Part shown: positions 18,370-27,597 of the stretch, one piece after another
Numbering within the stretch: position 1 is the first letter of the stretch
Layout: each line of letters starts with the position of its first letter
Source: an uncultured Clostridia bacterium
GTDB lineage: Bacteria > Bacillota > Clostridia > Oscillospirales > Acutalibacteraceae
DNA: 64,000 nucleotides
Assembly: GCA_947589575.1 (NCBI GenBank)
Contig: CANQBM010000001.1
Location: forward strand, 62,001-126,000
Direction: 5' to 3'
Translations under genes and position numbers: made by a program
Notes under the pieces: generated by a model
Database searches by the model: none
The model's input: the letters and a program-made list of their open reading frames with translations, nothing else
Told to the model about the DNA's origin: nothing

Positions 18370-19311
18370 CTATTTTAAAAAATTTTCTGCTGTTTGAGCA
18401 ATGTTTTCCGAGCAAAGACCAAACTGCTTAAGCAAATCGGCAGCCGGACCGCTGTGGCCGAATTCGTCGTTAACTCCGATTCTTTTAACAGGAGTAGGGC
18501 ATTTTTCGCTTAAAAGAGAGCAGACTGCTTCGCCGAGACCGCCGATAATATTGTGCTCCTCAACGGTGATAACCTTTCCGGTTTTCTTTGCGGATGCAAT
18601 AACAAGCTCTTCATCAAGCGGTTTTATTGTTGCAATATTTATAATTTCTGCGCTTATGCCTTTTTCAGCAAGAATTTTCCCTGCATCAATCGCCTCAGCA
18701 ACCATAAGTCCGTTTGCTATAACAGTAATGTCGCTTCCTTCTGTGATAACCTCGCCCTTACCGATTTCAAATTTGTAATCCTCATTGTGGAATACGGGAA
18801 CGGCGAGTCTGCCGAATCTCAGATAAACAGGTCCGTCATATTTATAAGCTGCTTTAACAGCCTGTTTTGCCTCAACATCATCAGATGGACAGATAACAAC
18901 CATACCGGGAATTGCTCTCATAAGAGCAAAATCCTCACAGCACTGGTGGGACGCTCCGTCCTCGCCTACAGAAATACCGGCGTGAGTAGCGCCTATTTTG
19001 ACATTAAGGTGCGGATAACCGACAGTGTTTCTGACCTGTTCAAAGGCTCTTCCGGCAGCAAACATGGCAAAGCTTGAGGCAAACGGAACAAGACCCATTG
19101 TGCTCATACCCGCCGCGACGCAAATCATATTTGCTTCCGCGATACCGCAGTTAATATGGCGTTCGGGATATTCCTTTTTAAATATACCTGTTTTTGTTGC
19201 GGCAGAAAGGTCTGCGTCAAGTACAACTAATTTATCGGCGCCCTCGTTTGCAAGCTCCTTAAGAGCGTTTCCGTAGCTTTCGCGAGTGGCAATTTTTTTA
19301 ATATCTGCCAT
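18370..19311 (-). CDS. Transketolase, C-terminal subunit
   Basis: GAADKLVVLDADLSAAT, GATHAGISVGEDGASHQ, VEEHNIIGGLGEAV. Confidence 0.94.
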   Translation of the reverse strand: MADIKKIATRESYGNALKELANEGADKLVVLDADLSAATKTGIFKKEYPERHINCGIAEANMICVAAGMSTMGLVPFASSFAMFAAGRAFEQVRNTVGYPHLNVKIGATHAGISVGEDGASHQCCEDFALMRAIPGMVVICPSDDVEAKQAVKAAYKYDGPVYLRFGRLAVPVFHNEDYKFEIGKGEVITEGSDITVIANGLMVAEAIDAGKILAEKGISAEIINIATIKPLDEELVIASAKKTGKVITVEEHNIIGGLGEAVCSLLSEKCPTPVKRIGVNDEFGHSGPAADLLKQFGLCSENIAQTAENFLK

Positions 19312-19313
19312 AA

Positions 19314-20159
19314 TTATGCCTCCTCAATTTCCGCAAGCCTGGCTCTTAACTCAGTCATTGCAATGTTATACTCTTGTTCATTCGGCGCTTTGCCGTGCCA
19401 GTCAACTTGATTTTCCATGTATGAAACGCCCTTGCCCTTAACGGTTTTCATTATAATGCCGAATGGCTTGTCGCATTTGTGAAAAGCATCAAAGGCCCTT
19501 TCGAGCTCGTCAAAATCGTTGCCGTTTATTGTCATAACCTCAAAGCCGAAGGCTTTAAGTTTTTCATCAATCGGCTCGGCATTCATAACATCCTCGCACG
19601 CGCCGTCTATCTGAAGACCGTTGCTGTCAATGATAACACAAAGATTGTCGAGGCAATACTGATTTGCAAACATCATAGCCTCCCAAACCTGACCCTCTTC
19701 AATTTCTCCGTCACCTAAAAGGGTATAGACATTAATATTGTTTTTACCTAAATATTTTGCGCCTTTAGCCATTCCGACTGCTGCGCTTATACCCTGGCCG
19801 AGTGAACCTGTTGACATATCAATACCGGGTACGGTATTCATATTAGGGTGTCCCTGAAGGTATGAGTCGATATGACGGAGGGTGGGTAAATCCTCAACAG
19901 GAAAATAGCCTCTGTACGCAAGCGCGCTGTAAAGACCGGGGGCGCAGTGACCCTTTGACAGTACAAACCTGTCACGTTCAGGCGCCTTTGGATTTGCCGG
20001 GTCAATATTCATTTCTTTAAAATATAGATACGCGAAAAGGTCGGCGGATGAAAGACTTCCGCCGGGATGACCCGCTTTTGCTCCGTAGGTGCTTTCTATT
20101 ATGCCCATTCTTATTTTTACGGCATATGATGAAAGCGTTTTCTTAGTTTCTGCGTTCAT
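19314..20159 (-). CDS. Transketolase, N-terminal subunit
   Basis: AKAGHPGGSLSSADL, LSKGHCAPGLYSALA, TPP motif GDGEIEEGQVWEA. Confidence 0.94.
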   Translation of the reverse strand: MNAETKKTLSSYAVKIRMGIIESTYGAKAGHPGGSLSSADLFAYLYFKEMNIDPANPKAPERDRFVLSKGHCAPGLYSALAYRGYFPVEDLPTLRHIDSYLQGHPNMNTVPGIDMSTGSLGQGISAAVGMAKGAKYLGKNNINVYTLLGDGEIEEGQVWEAMMFANQYCLDNLCVIIDSNGLQIDGACEDVMNAEPIDEKLKAFGFEVMTINGNDFDELERAFDAFHKCDKPFGIIMKTVKGKGVSYMENQVDWHGKAPNEQEYNIAMTELRARLAEIEEA

Positions 20160-20177
20160 TGTAAAACTCCTATAAAA

Positions 20178-21473
20178 TTAATTAATTTGTGTGTAAAACG
20201 TATCAAGTACGGTTTGCATAAGCTTATCTTTGTCCGGATAAAATTCAGCGTAAACAAAATCCGCATGCTCTGTTTTGTTACTCGGCTTCATTTCACCCTG
20301 GAGGGTAATTGTATCAAAGTCGGTAATATTTCTTGAAATAAGGAACGATGCCAGGTAGGTTGCCTCGGTTAGAGAAATGTTAGTTGTGCTGTAATTTGTC
20401 GCGGTATTGTAAAGTTTGCTGACAATGCTGAAATCGTTCATTACCGCAGGAGCAAGCTGTGAGGCAAAAGCTTTGATATATTGAACCTGTCTTGACGTTC
20501 TGTTAAGAGACGCTTCAATGTTGTCCATATCTCTCGTTCTGACATAAGCCTCGGTTAAATCGCCGACAAGATGAACAGAGTCGCCCTTTTTAATGCCGAG
20601 ATTTTTAAAATCATATAGCGACTCAACGGTAACTCCGCCGACAGCGTCGTTTATAGGAGCAATTCCGTTTAAGTCAAGCGCAAAGTATTTATTGATAGGA
20701 ACATTATATAAAATACGGCTGATTGAGGTTGTAACATTTTGGGCCGAAGTATCTGTACCGTTACCGTATGCGTAGCTTAAACAGAGCTGCATTTTTTCAT
20801 TTCTGAGAAAAATATTATTCTCAGAATAAAGGTCAACCTCTACCATAGTATCACGGGGAATGGCAAGCGCCCTTGCCTTGCCCGTTGAAGTATCGACAGT
20901 AAGGACTATATTTGCGTCCGCTTGTCCCGCCGTGCCGACTGTATTGTTCTCAAGACCTAAATCACGTTTATCAACGCCGATAAACGCTATTGAAACAATA
21001 TCGTCATTATATACATAATCGTGACCGTTATAAGTTATTTTTTCTTCATAATCGGTCTGGGTTGTAACATTTGTTAGGTCGCTCTTTCCCTTATATTCAA
21101 GAAACAGAACTGTTCCCACAACAACAATGACAAGAAATAAGATTAAAACAAGAATAACTATTGCTATTTTTGCGGAAACGGGTAATTTTTTCTTTTTATG
21201 GTGTGAGCTGTGAGAATGTGAACTCGAATGATGGTGTGAGGAACTGCTGTGGTGATGATGTTCCTTTTCAGTAAAAGTCATTTCATTATCAGATGAATTT
21301 TGGATTTCTGCCTGGTTTCTGTGACCTTGATATGCGTGGTAATCATCGATATTATCTGTCGGAGAAGCTTCCTCAACATTGAAGTTAATATCATCTGTTG
21401 TATCATTATCAAGGCTATTTAAAAATTCATCATTATCAAAATTTTCTAAATTTGGATCAACTGGTTTTTTCAT
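20178..21473 (-). CDS. LytR-CpsA-Psr (LCP) family protein with His/Ser-rich N-terminal cytoplasmic segment
   Basis: LCP motifs IAFIGVDKR, RALAIPRDTMVEV, AYVRTRDMDNIEASLNRTSRQ; HHHHSSSSHHHSSSHSHSSHH before TM helix. Confidence 0.92.
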   Translation of the reverse strand: MKKPVDPNLENFDNDEFLNSLDNDTTDDINFNVEEASPTDNIDDYHAYQGHRNQAEIQNSSDNEMTFTEKEHHHHSSSSHHHSSSHSHSSHHKKKKLPVSAKIAIVILVLILFLVIVVVGTVLFLEYKGKSDLTNVTTQTDYEEKITYNGHDYVYNDDIVSIAFIGVDKRDLGLENNTVGTAGQADANIVLTVDTSTGKARALAIPRDTMVEVDLYSENNIFLRNEKMQLCLSYAYGNGTDTSAQNVTTSISRILYNVPINKYFALDLNGIAPINDAVGGVTVESLYDFKNLGIKKGDSVHLVGDLTEAYVRTRDMDNIEASLNRTSRQVQYIKAFASQLAPAVMNDFSIVSKLYNTATNYSTTNISLTEATYLASFLISRNITDFDTITLQGEMKPSNKTEHADFVYAEFYPDKDKLMQTVLDTFYTQIN

Positions 21474-22254
21474 CTTTTGTCAATACTCCGCATACTAAAT
21501 ATCTACTGCTTTTTTGATTAGTTATACATGTTGAAAGTATAACAATTTTACTTGAATCTGTAATTTGTTCATCTAAATCCATTCTTACATTTTTTAGTGA
21601 TGATGATGGATTTTGTATGAAATCATGAAAGTTTTTTACAACCTCCAAGTCGGCAAAATTAAAGGAATTCATAATATGACGGTCATCATACTTAAACGCC
21701 GATACAACCTGATAAGTAAGTTTCCTGTCAGGTGTGTAAATATAAAAGTAAGGATGCGAGTCAAAAAATTCAGTATCCTCAAATTTATGAAGAGTTGTAA
21801 ACATTGTATCGCCGTAGCCGTTATGACCGTAAACCACGGTAAAGGAGTCATTAAAATCTTTATGATTTATAAGCTCTGTATATATTGCGCCGCTTGCTGA
21901 CCAGCTTTTATCCTCTGCCATATGCTTAAGGTAAAATGAGTCGTCCACAGAGTTTTGTACAATAGGATAATTAACATTAGTATCGTCAATTTTTATCCAT
22001 GCGTAGATTTCATTATTTTTTTCCTGTAAAGATTTAAAATCTATAGGGTTTTCTGCTGTTTTGTCAGTTTTCTGAGGAGCGGTAGTAACCGACGACGTAA
22101 TTTCATCATGGGCAGGTTCGGCTAAATGATTATAATAAATCTGTATGCCGAAATATATTCCGCAGAAAACAACGACAAATACTATAATGAAAATAAGAAT
22201 AAGCTTTGCGGATTTGCTGTTTCCGTTTTTCTCATTTGATTCATTTTCATTCAA
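21457..22254 (-). CDS. srtB: Class B sortase
   Basis: N-terminal TM; FTVVYGHNGYGDTMFTTLHKF and catalytic LSTCITNQKSSRYLVCGVL. Confidence 0.88.
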   Translation of the reverse strand: MNENESNEKNGNSKSAKLILIFIIVFVVVFCGIYFGIQIYYNHLAEPAHDEITSSVTTAPQKTDKTAENPIDFKSLQEKNNEIYAWIKIDDTNVNYPIVQNSVDDSFYLKHMAEDKSWSASGAIYTELINHKDFNDSFTVVYGHNGYGDTMFTTLHKFEDTEFFDSHPYFYIYTPDRKLTYQVVSAFKYDDRHIMNSFNFADLEVVKNFHDFIQNPSSSLKNVRMDLDEQITDSSKIVILSTCITNQKSSRYLVCGVLTKDEKTS

Positions 22255-22283
22255 TGTCTATCACCTTTTTAATGATTAAGATT

Positions 22284-22318
22284 AAAAAGCCTGTTTACCA
22301 TATGGGTAAACAGGCTTC
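22284..22318 (-). terminator. Strong hairpin terminator between surface protein and sortase genes
   Basis: AAGCCTGTTTACC-ATATG-GGTAAACAGGCTT followed (minus strand) by TTTAAT. Confidence 0.85.
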
Positions 22319-22335
22319 CATTTTATTAATAGAAA

Positions 22336-23169
22336 TTACTTAGAGAACTTCTTTTTTGTTGCCGCAAGAACAGCTACACCTGCACAAGCAACAGCAACAC
22401 CGCCTGCTAATACTGATGAAGACATACCGGTTGCAGGAGCTTTTGAAGAATCGTTCTTCTTTGTTGTTACATTACTGAGGTCAACAACTGCGTTAATAAC
22501 TACTTCGTTGTTATCCCAGTATTCTTTTGCCTGAGCACTGATAAATGTAATTGTAAATGTGCCGTCTGCATTTTGTACTGCTGTGTAATCAACACCTTCA
22601 ACAAGACCTAAGTCATTCAAATTATCTGTCCAGCCGTTAAGAGAACCGGAACCTGTATATTTGAAAGTAAATGAATAATCGTTATCCTTATCTTGTGTAT
22701 AAGTGATGTCAGAATCTGTCGGAGAACCGTTTACTTCAAGAGTAGGTCCTTTCTTATTATCGTTAAAATCAACAAGTGCGTTAACAACTAATTTATTGCT
22801 GTTAAAATATTCCTGAGCCTTTTCGCTTGTAAGAGTAATTGTATATGAGCCGTCTGCGTTTTGTTTTGCTGTGTAATCAACTCCCTCAACAAGACCTAAC
22901 TGTTTGCAGTTGTTTTCCCATCCGAGAAGAGAACCGCCGCCCACATAATTAAATGAATAAGAATTTTTGCCGTTGTCCTTGGTGTAAGTAACGTCTGAAT
23001 TTGCAGGAGAGCCGTTTACCTCAATAGTAGGACCTTTTTGAGTGGCAGTTGTTGCTGTAGGACTGTTAACTGAATCAGCAGCCATTGCAGGAATAAGAGA
23101 AACAGCAAAAACTGAAACAGTCATAATCGCCGCAAGAATAACAGATAAAAACTTTTTCATAAATAACAC
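22336..23169 (-). CDS. Secreted surface protein with two ~95-aa tandem repeats and sorting-signal-like C-terminus
   Basis: Signal peptide; repeats begin KGPTIEVNGSP / KGPTLEVNGSP; C-terminus APATGMSSSVLAGGVAVACAGVAVLAATKKKFSK. Confidence 0.85.
   Translation of the reverse strand: MLFMKKFLSVILAAIMTVSVFAVSLIPAMAADSVNSPTATTATQKGPTIEVNGSPANSDVTYTKDNGKNSYSFNYVGGGSLLGWENNCKQLGLVEGVDYTAKQNADGSYTITLTSEKAQEYFNSNKLVVNALVDFNDNKKGPTLEVNGSPTDSDITYTQDKDNDYSFTFKYTGSGSLNGWTDNLNDLGLVEGVDYTAVQNADGTFTITFISAQAKEYWDNNEVVINAVVDLSNVTTKKNDSSKAPATGMSSSVLAGGVAVACAGVAVLAATKKKFSK
22468..23037 (-). repeat. Two tandem ~285-bp coding repeats inside the surface-protein gene
   Basis: Translated alignment of residues 45-139 and 140-234. 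Confidence 0.85.
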
Positions 23170-23361
23170 CTCTTATATAATTTATTAAAGTTTCACATAA
23201 TCTGTTTAGATTATAACACCAAAGAACTGAATTGTAAAGGTTTTTTTTAAATAAGTTATTAGAAAATTATAGAAAAAACTTGACACCACAATCTATGGTA
23301 TGGAAAAGTTACCATTATAATAAACATATACAAAATAGCTTTAAAAAATTTTTTCTGATAT

Positions 23362-25221
23362 TTAGTTTAGTTTGGCTTTTCCTGTGCAAAGTTCGTAATA
23401 TCGGCCCTTTTCATTGATTAAATCCTCATGGTTTCCACGCTCAATAATTTCACCGTGCTCAAGTACCATAATAGCGTCTGAGTTTCTGACCGTTGAAAGT
23501 CTGTGGGCAATAACAAATACGGTTCTTCCTATCATAAGCCGATCCATGCCGTGTTCGATATGAAGCTCTGTTCGGGTGTCGATTGAAGATGTTGCCTCAT
23601 CAAGAATCATAACGGGAGGATTTGCAACAGCGGCGCGGGCAATGGCAAGGAGCTGTCGTTGTCCCTGTGAGAGATTGCCGCCGTCGCCTGTAATTATTGT
23701 GTTATAGCCGTCAGGAAGGCGCCGTATAAACGAGTGAGCGGAGGCGAGTTTCGCCGCCTCGATACATTCTTCGTCTGTCGCGTCGAGCCTGCCGTAGCGA
23801 ATATTATCCATAACAGTACCTGTAAACATATGCGTATCTTGCAGAACAATGGCAAGGCTTTTTCTCAAATCATCTTTTTTAATACGCTTTACGTCTATTC
23901 CGTCATAGGTAATGGAGCCGTCCTGAATATCATAAAATCGGTTGATAAGGTTTGTGATTGTTGTTTTACCGGCGCCCGTTGAGCCGACAAAGGCAATTTT
24001 CTGTCCCGGTTTAGCATAAAGATTTATATTTTTAAGCACTTGTTTTTCGGGAACATAGCTGAAATCAACATTTTTAAATACAACATTACCCTCAACGGCA
24101 ATTTTTTTGTTTCCGTCAAGCCAGTACCATTTTTTACCTTCAACATTATTTTCCTCAACGAGAGTAACGGTACCGTCGTCAACCTCGCTTTCCATATCCA
24201 TAATTTCAAATACTCTTTCAGCGCCCGCAAGAGCCGAAAAGATGGTGTTCATCTGGTTTGCAATCTGGTTAATCGGCTGAGTAAATTGTCTTGAATAGCT
24301 GAGGAAGGTGAAATAGGTGCCTATATCAAGTGTTCCCGATAAAGCCAAAACACCTCCGACCAAAGCGATTGACGCGTAGCTTGAATTGTTTATACCCATT
24401 GAGGTAGGACCCATAATGCCTGAAAAAAAGTTTGCGTTTGTTGCTACTTTGCGGAAGTTTTCGTTTGTATCCTTAAATTCGTTAACCGCCTGTGCCTCGT
24501 GGTTAAACACCTTGATAACCTTAAGTCCTTCAATGGATTCCTCAATTTTACCGTTCATTACGCCGAGATTTTTTTGCTGAAGGCGGAAATATTTTTTTGA
24601 CTGTCTTCCGATAGCGGTAACAGCGATAATCATAATCAAAAGGAAAATAACCGCAACGCCGAACAAAATCGGGCTGAGAACAATCATCATAGTTACAATG
24701 CCTATAAAGGTAAATGCGGAGGATACAAGCTGTACCATTGACTGTTCAAGCATCATTTGGACATTGTCAACATCATTTGTAAATCGGCTCATTATTTCGC
24801 CGTGCGTTTTTGAATCAAAGTATTTCAGCGGCAGAGTCTGCATATGGTCAAACAAATCCTTTCTGATAAGATTTGTTGTTTTGTACGCAAGCTTTACCAT
24901 AATCCTGCTTTGAATATAACTGAAAACCGCCGCTCCAATGTAAAGAGCGGAAAGCATGGCAAGGTTTGTAATAAGCACACGCATGCCTTCATCAAGAAAA
25001 TTGTTCGCCTTGATTGATGCCTCAATATCATTCAGAATGGGCTTAAGGCAATAGGATGCTCCTATAGAACAAACAGTGCTTAAAATAAGCGTGGCGAATA
25101 CAATAATTAAAAAGAATTTGCTTTTTCCCATATATTTGAGAATTCTGCCGAAGGTTCGCTTAGCGTTTTTCGGCTTTTTATAATCGGAATTTCTTTTTCC
25201 CGGAGGACCCATTTGCGGCAT
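23362..25221 (-). CDS. ABC exporter, fused permease/ATPase
   Basis: GSTGAGKTT, LSQGQRQLLAIARA, ILDEATSSID; six-TM N-terminal domain. Confidence 0.95.
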   Translation of the reverse strand: MPQMGPPGKRNSDYKKPKNAKRTFGRILKYMGKSKFFLIIVFATLILSTVCSIGASYCLKPILNDIEASIKANNFLDEGMRVLITNLAMLSALYIGAAVFSYIQSRIMVKLAYKTTNLIRKDLFDHMQTLPLKYFDSKTHGEIMSRFTNDVDNVQMMLEQSMVQLVSSAFTFIGIVTMMIVLSPILFGVAVIFLLIMIIAVTAIGRQSKKYFRLQQKNLGVMNGKIEESIEGLKVIKVFNHEAQAVNEFKDTNENFRKVATNANFFSGIMGPTSMGINNSSYASIALVGGVLALSGTLDIGTYFTFLSYSRQFTQPINQIANQMNTIFSALAGAERVFEIMDMESEVDDGTVTLVEENNVEGKKWYWLDGNKKIAVEGNVVFKNVDFSYVPEKQVLKNINLYAKPGQKIAFVGSTGAGKTTITNLINRFYDIQDGSITYDGIDVKRIKKDDLRKSLAIVLQDTHMFTGTVMDNIRYGRLDATDEECIEAAKLASAHSFIRRLPDGYNTIITGDGGNLSQGQRQLLAIARAAVANPPVMILDEATSSIDTRTELHIEHGMDRLMIGRTVFVIAHRLSTVRNSDAIMVLEHGEIIERGNHEDLINEKGRYYELCTGKAKLN

Positions 25222-26972
25222 TATTCAAGCACCCCCTTCTGCTGAGTTTTATAAATTTCACGGTATATCTCGTTGCTGCTCAGCAATTCATTATGAGTTC
25301 CGATACCCTTGATTTCACCGTCATCAATGACAAGGATTTTATCCGCGTCTTGAATTGACGATATACGCTGCGCAATTATAAAGACGGTAGTGTCCGAAAG
25401 CTCGTTATAAAAGCTTTCGCGTATTTTTGCCTCGGTTGCTGTATCAACAGCGCTTGTAGAGTCGTCGAGAATCAAAATTTTAGGTTTTTTAATCATAGCC
25501 CTCGCTATACAGAGCCTCTGTTTCTGACCTCCCGACAGATTAAGACCGCCTTGCGAAAGCTCGGTGTCATATCCGTTCGGTTGAGCGTTAATAAACTCAT
25601 CCGCCTGCGCCGATTTGCACGCGCAAATGATTTCCTCTTCGGTCGCGTCTTTCTTACCCCAACGCATATTATCTCTTATTGTTCCGCTGAAAAGCACATT
25701 TTTTTGAAGCACGACGCCGATTAAATCGCGCAAAGCCGTTATATCATAATTTCTTACATCAACACCGTCGACGAGAACCTCTCCGCCCGTTACGTCATAC
25801 AGACGCGGAATAAGGTTTACAAGGCTGGATTTACCGCAGCCTGTACCGCCGACAATACCGACTATTTCGCCTGCTTCAGCAGTAAAGGAAATATTGTCAA
25901 GTATATTGTCCCCTGAGTCCATGGTAGAATACTTAAACGAAACATTTTTGAATTCAACTTTACCCTTGATGTCATCTTTGTTTGGAATATAAGCATTTTC
26001 GGGATTTGTTATATCAATTTTGGTATCAAGCACCTCAACAACACGGTCGCCGCAGGCCTTACCTCTTGCAAGCGTCAGAAGCATCATTGAAATCATCATT
26101 AGGTTCATAAGAACCTGGGTAATGTAAGATGCAATAACTGAAATTTGTCCTACCTGCATATCACCGGCATTTGCCGAAACAGCTCCGCGGTAGTAAACAT
26201 AAACTACGACTATGTTAAACATAAACATCATAACGGGCATTACCGTAACTATAAGTCCCGATGCCTTAGCGCCCTGTTCGGCAAGCTCGTCGGAGGCGAT
26301 ATGAAATTTCTTTTTTTCGTAATTCTCGCGGACAAAAGCTTTAACTACTCTGATTCCTATAAGATTTTCCTGCACAACCCTGTTCACGTTATCTACACGT
26401 TTTTGCATTTTCTGAAACATCGGAAAACCGAATTTCAGTATCAGAACGATGATAACCGCAATCACAGGGAGCAGAAAAACAAGTATCATTGAAAGCTTTG
26501 CGTTAATGTTAAACGCAAAAACCGCCGCAACAACTAAAAGAGCGGGACCTCTTACAAGAATACGCAGACTCATCATAAGTACGTTTTGGAGCAGCGTAAT
26601 GTCATTTGTCATTCGTGTTGTAAGTGACGCTGTTGAAAATGCGTCAATATTTTTAAAGGAAAATCTGCTTATTTTTTTATAAACATCATTTCTGAGCCTG
26701 AAGGCAAAACGCTGGCTGACGACGGCAGATGTTTTCATTGTGGTGTATCCTCCGCTCAGACCGATCGCGGCAAGCAAAAGCATAAACAGTCCGTACTTTA
26801 TTATCTGGTGCTTTGTTTCGCCGGGCGTAGAGGTTGTGCTGACCATCTCGTAAATAGTGTTTGCAAAGGACGGCATTGAAAGCTCGCAGATAGCCTCAAT
26901 AATCATACCCGACGCGCTTAATACAGCAAGCCCCCATAAGCCTTTCATATATTTTGCAAGTTTTTTAATCAT
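25221..26972 (-). CDS. ABC exporter, fused permease/ATPase (partner)
   Basis: GGTGCGKSS, LSGGQKQRLCIARA, ILDDSTSAVD; 1-bp overlap with partner gene. Confidence 0.95.
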   Translation of the reverse strand: MIKKLAKYMKGLWGLAVLSASGMIIEAICELSMPSFANTIYEMVSTTSTPGETKHQIIKYGLFMLLLAAIGLSGGYTTMKTSAVVSQRFAFRLRNDVYKKISRFSFKNIDAFSTASLTTRMTNDITLLQNVLMMSLRILVRGPALLVVAAVFAFNINAKLSMILVFLLPVIAVIIVLILKFGFPMFQKMQKRVDNVNRVVQENLIGIRVVKAFVRENYEKKKFHIASDELAEQGAKASGLIVTVMPVMMFMFNIVVVYVYYRGAVSANAGDMQVGQISVIASYITQVLMNLMMISMMLLTLARGKACGDRVVEVLDTKIDITNPENAYIPNKDDIKGKVEFKNVSFKYSTMDSGDNILDNISFTAEAGEIVGIVGGTGCGKSSLVNLIPRLYDVTGGEVLVDGVDVRNYDITALRDLIGVVLQKNVLFSGTIRDNMRWGKKDATEEEIICACKSAQADEFINAQPNGYDTELSQGGLNLSGGQKQRLCIARAMIKKPKILILDDSTSAVDTATEAKIRESFYNELSDTTVFIIAQRISSIQDADKILVIDDGEIKGIGTHNELLSSNEIYREIYKTQQKGVLE

Positions 26973-27430
26973 TCCTCTTCACCCTTTCCAGTCATATTAT
27001 GAATAGCAGTATCAAGCAGCGATGAAAGCTCGTTTACCTGCTCTTTTGTCATATTTTTTTTCAGTATTGATTCAAGCGAATCCATTTTGTTTTTTATGTT
27101 TTCAGGCGCAAGCCTTGCCTTTTCGGTCGGATAAAGACGTGTGATTCTGGCGTCGTTTTTGTCAGCCTTTTTAATTATAAAGCCGGCTTTTTCCATTCTC
27201 TTTATAGATACGCTGGCGGTTGCGCTTGAAACACCGAGTTTTTTTGCCAAATCGCTTAATGTTATTCCCTCGTTTTCGGTCAACGCGAAAACAATATCTT
27301 GCTGACCTAAAAAAAGCCCCTGTTCGGCAACAGCCTCGTTAAAAGTTTGGCGTATCAGCTTTGAAAGACAAACTACACGCGCGCCTATCATATCTTTCGG
27401 CGGGGGATTTTTATGTCGTTTATATTTCAT
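26969..27430 (-). CDS. MarR family transcriptional regulator
   Basis: Winged HTH LSDLAKKLGVSSATASVSIKRMEKAGFI; ATGA overlap with ABC gene. Confidence 0.92.
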   Translation of the reverse strand: MKYKRHKNPPPKDMIGARVVCLSKLIRQTFNEAVAEQGLFLGQQDIVFALTENEGITLSDLAKKLGVSSATASVSIKRMEKAGFIIKKADKNDARITRLYPTEKARLAPENIKNKMDSLESILKKNMTKEQVNELSSLLDTAIHNMTGKGEEE

Positions 27431-27446
27431 AAAATTAAATCCTTTT

Positions 27447-27482
27447 TTAGTTAATTTAGTCGACTATCTTTAGCCGGCTAAC
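27447..27482. promoter_or_regulatory. Candidate MarR operator: tandem palindromes TAGTCGACTA and TTAGCCGGCTAA
   Basis: 27457-27466 and 27470-27481, centres 14 bp apart; preceded by half-site TTAGTTAA; upstream of marR. Confidence 0.6.
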
Positions 27483-27597
27483 GATTATTTTATCATAAGT
27501 ATACAAAAAGTCAAGATAAACATTGTAAACTATTTATTAATGTGTTAGAATAACACGCGGTCAAAGAAAAATCTGCCGATTAAACGGAGCAGGCATT

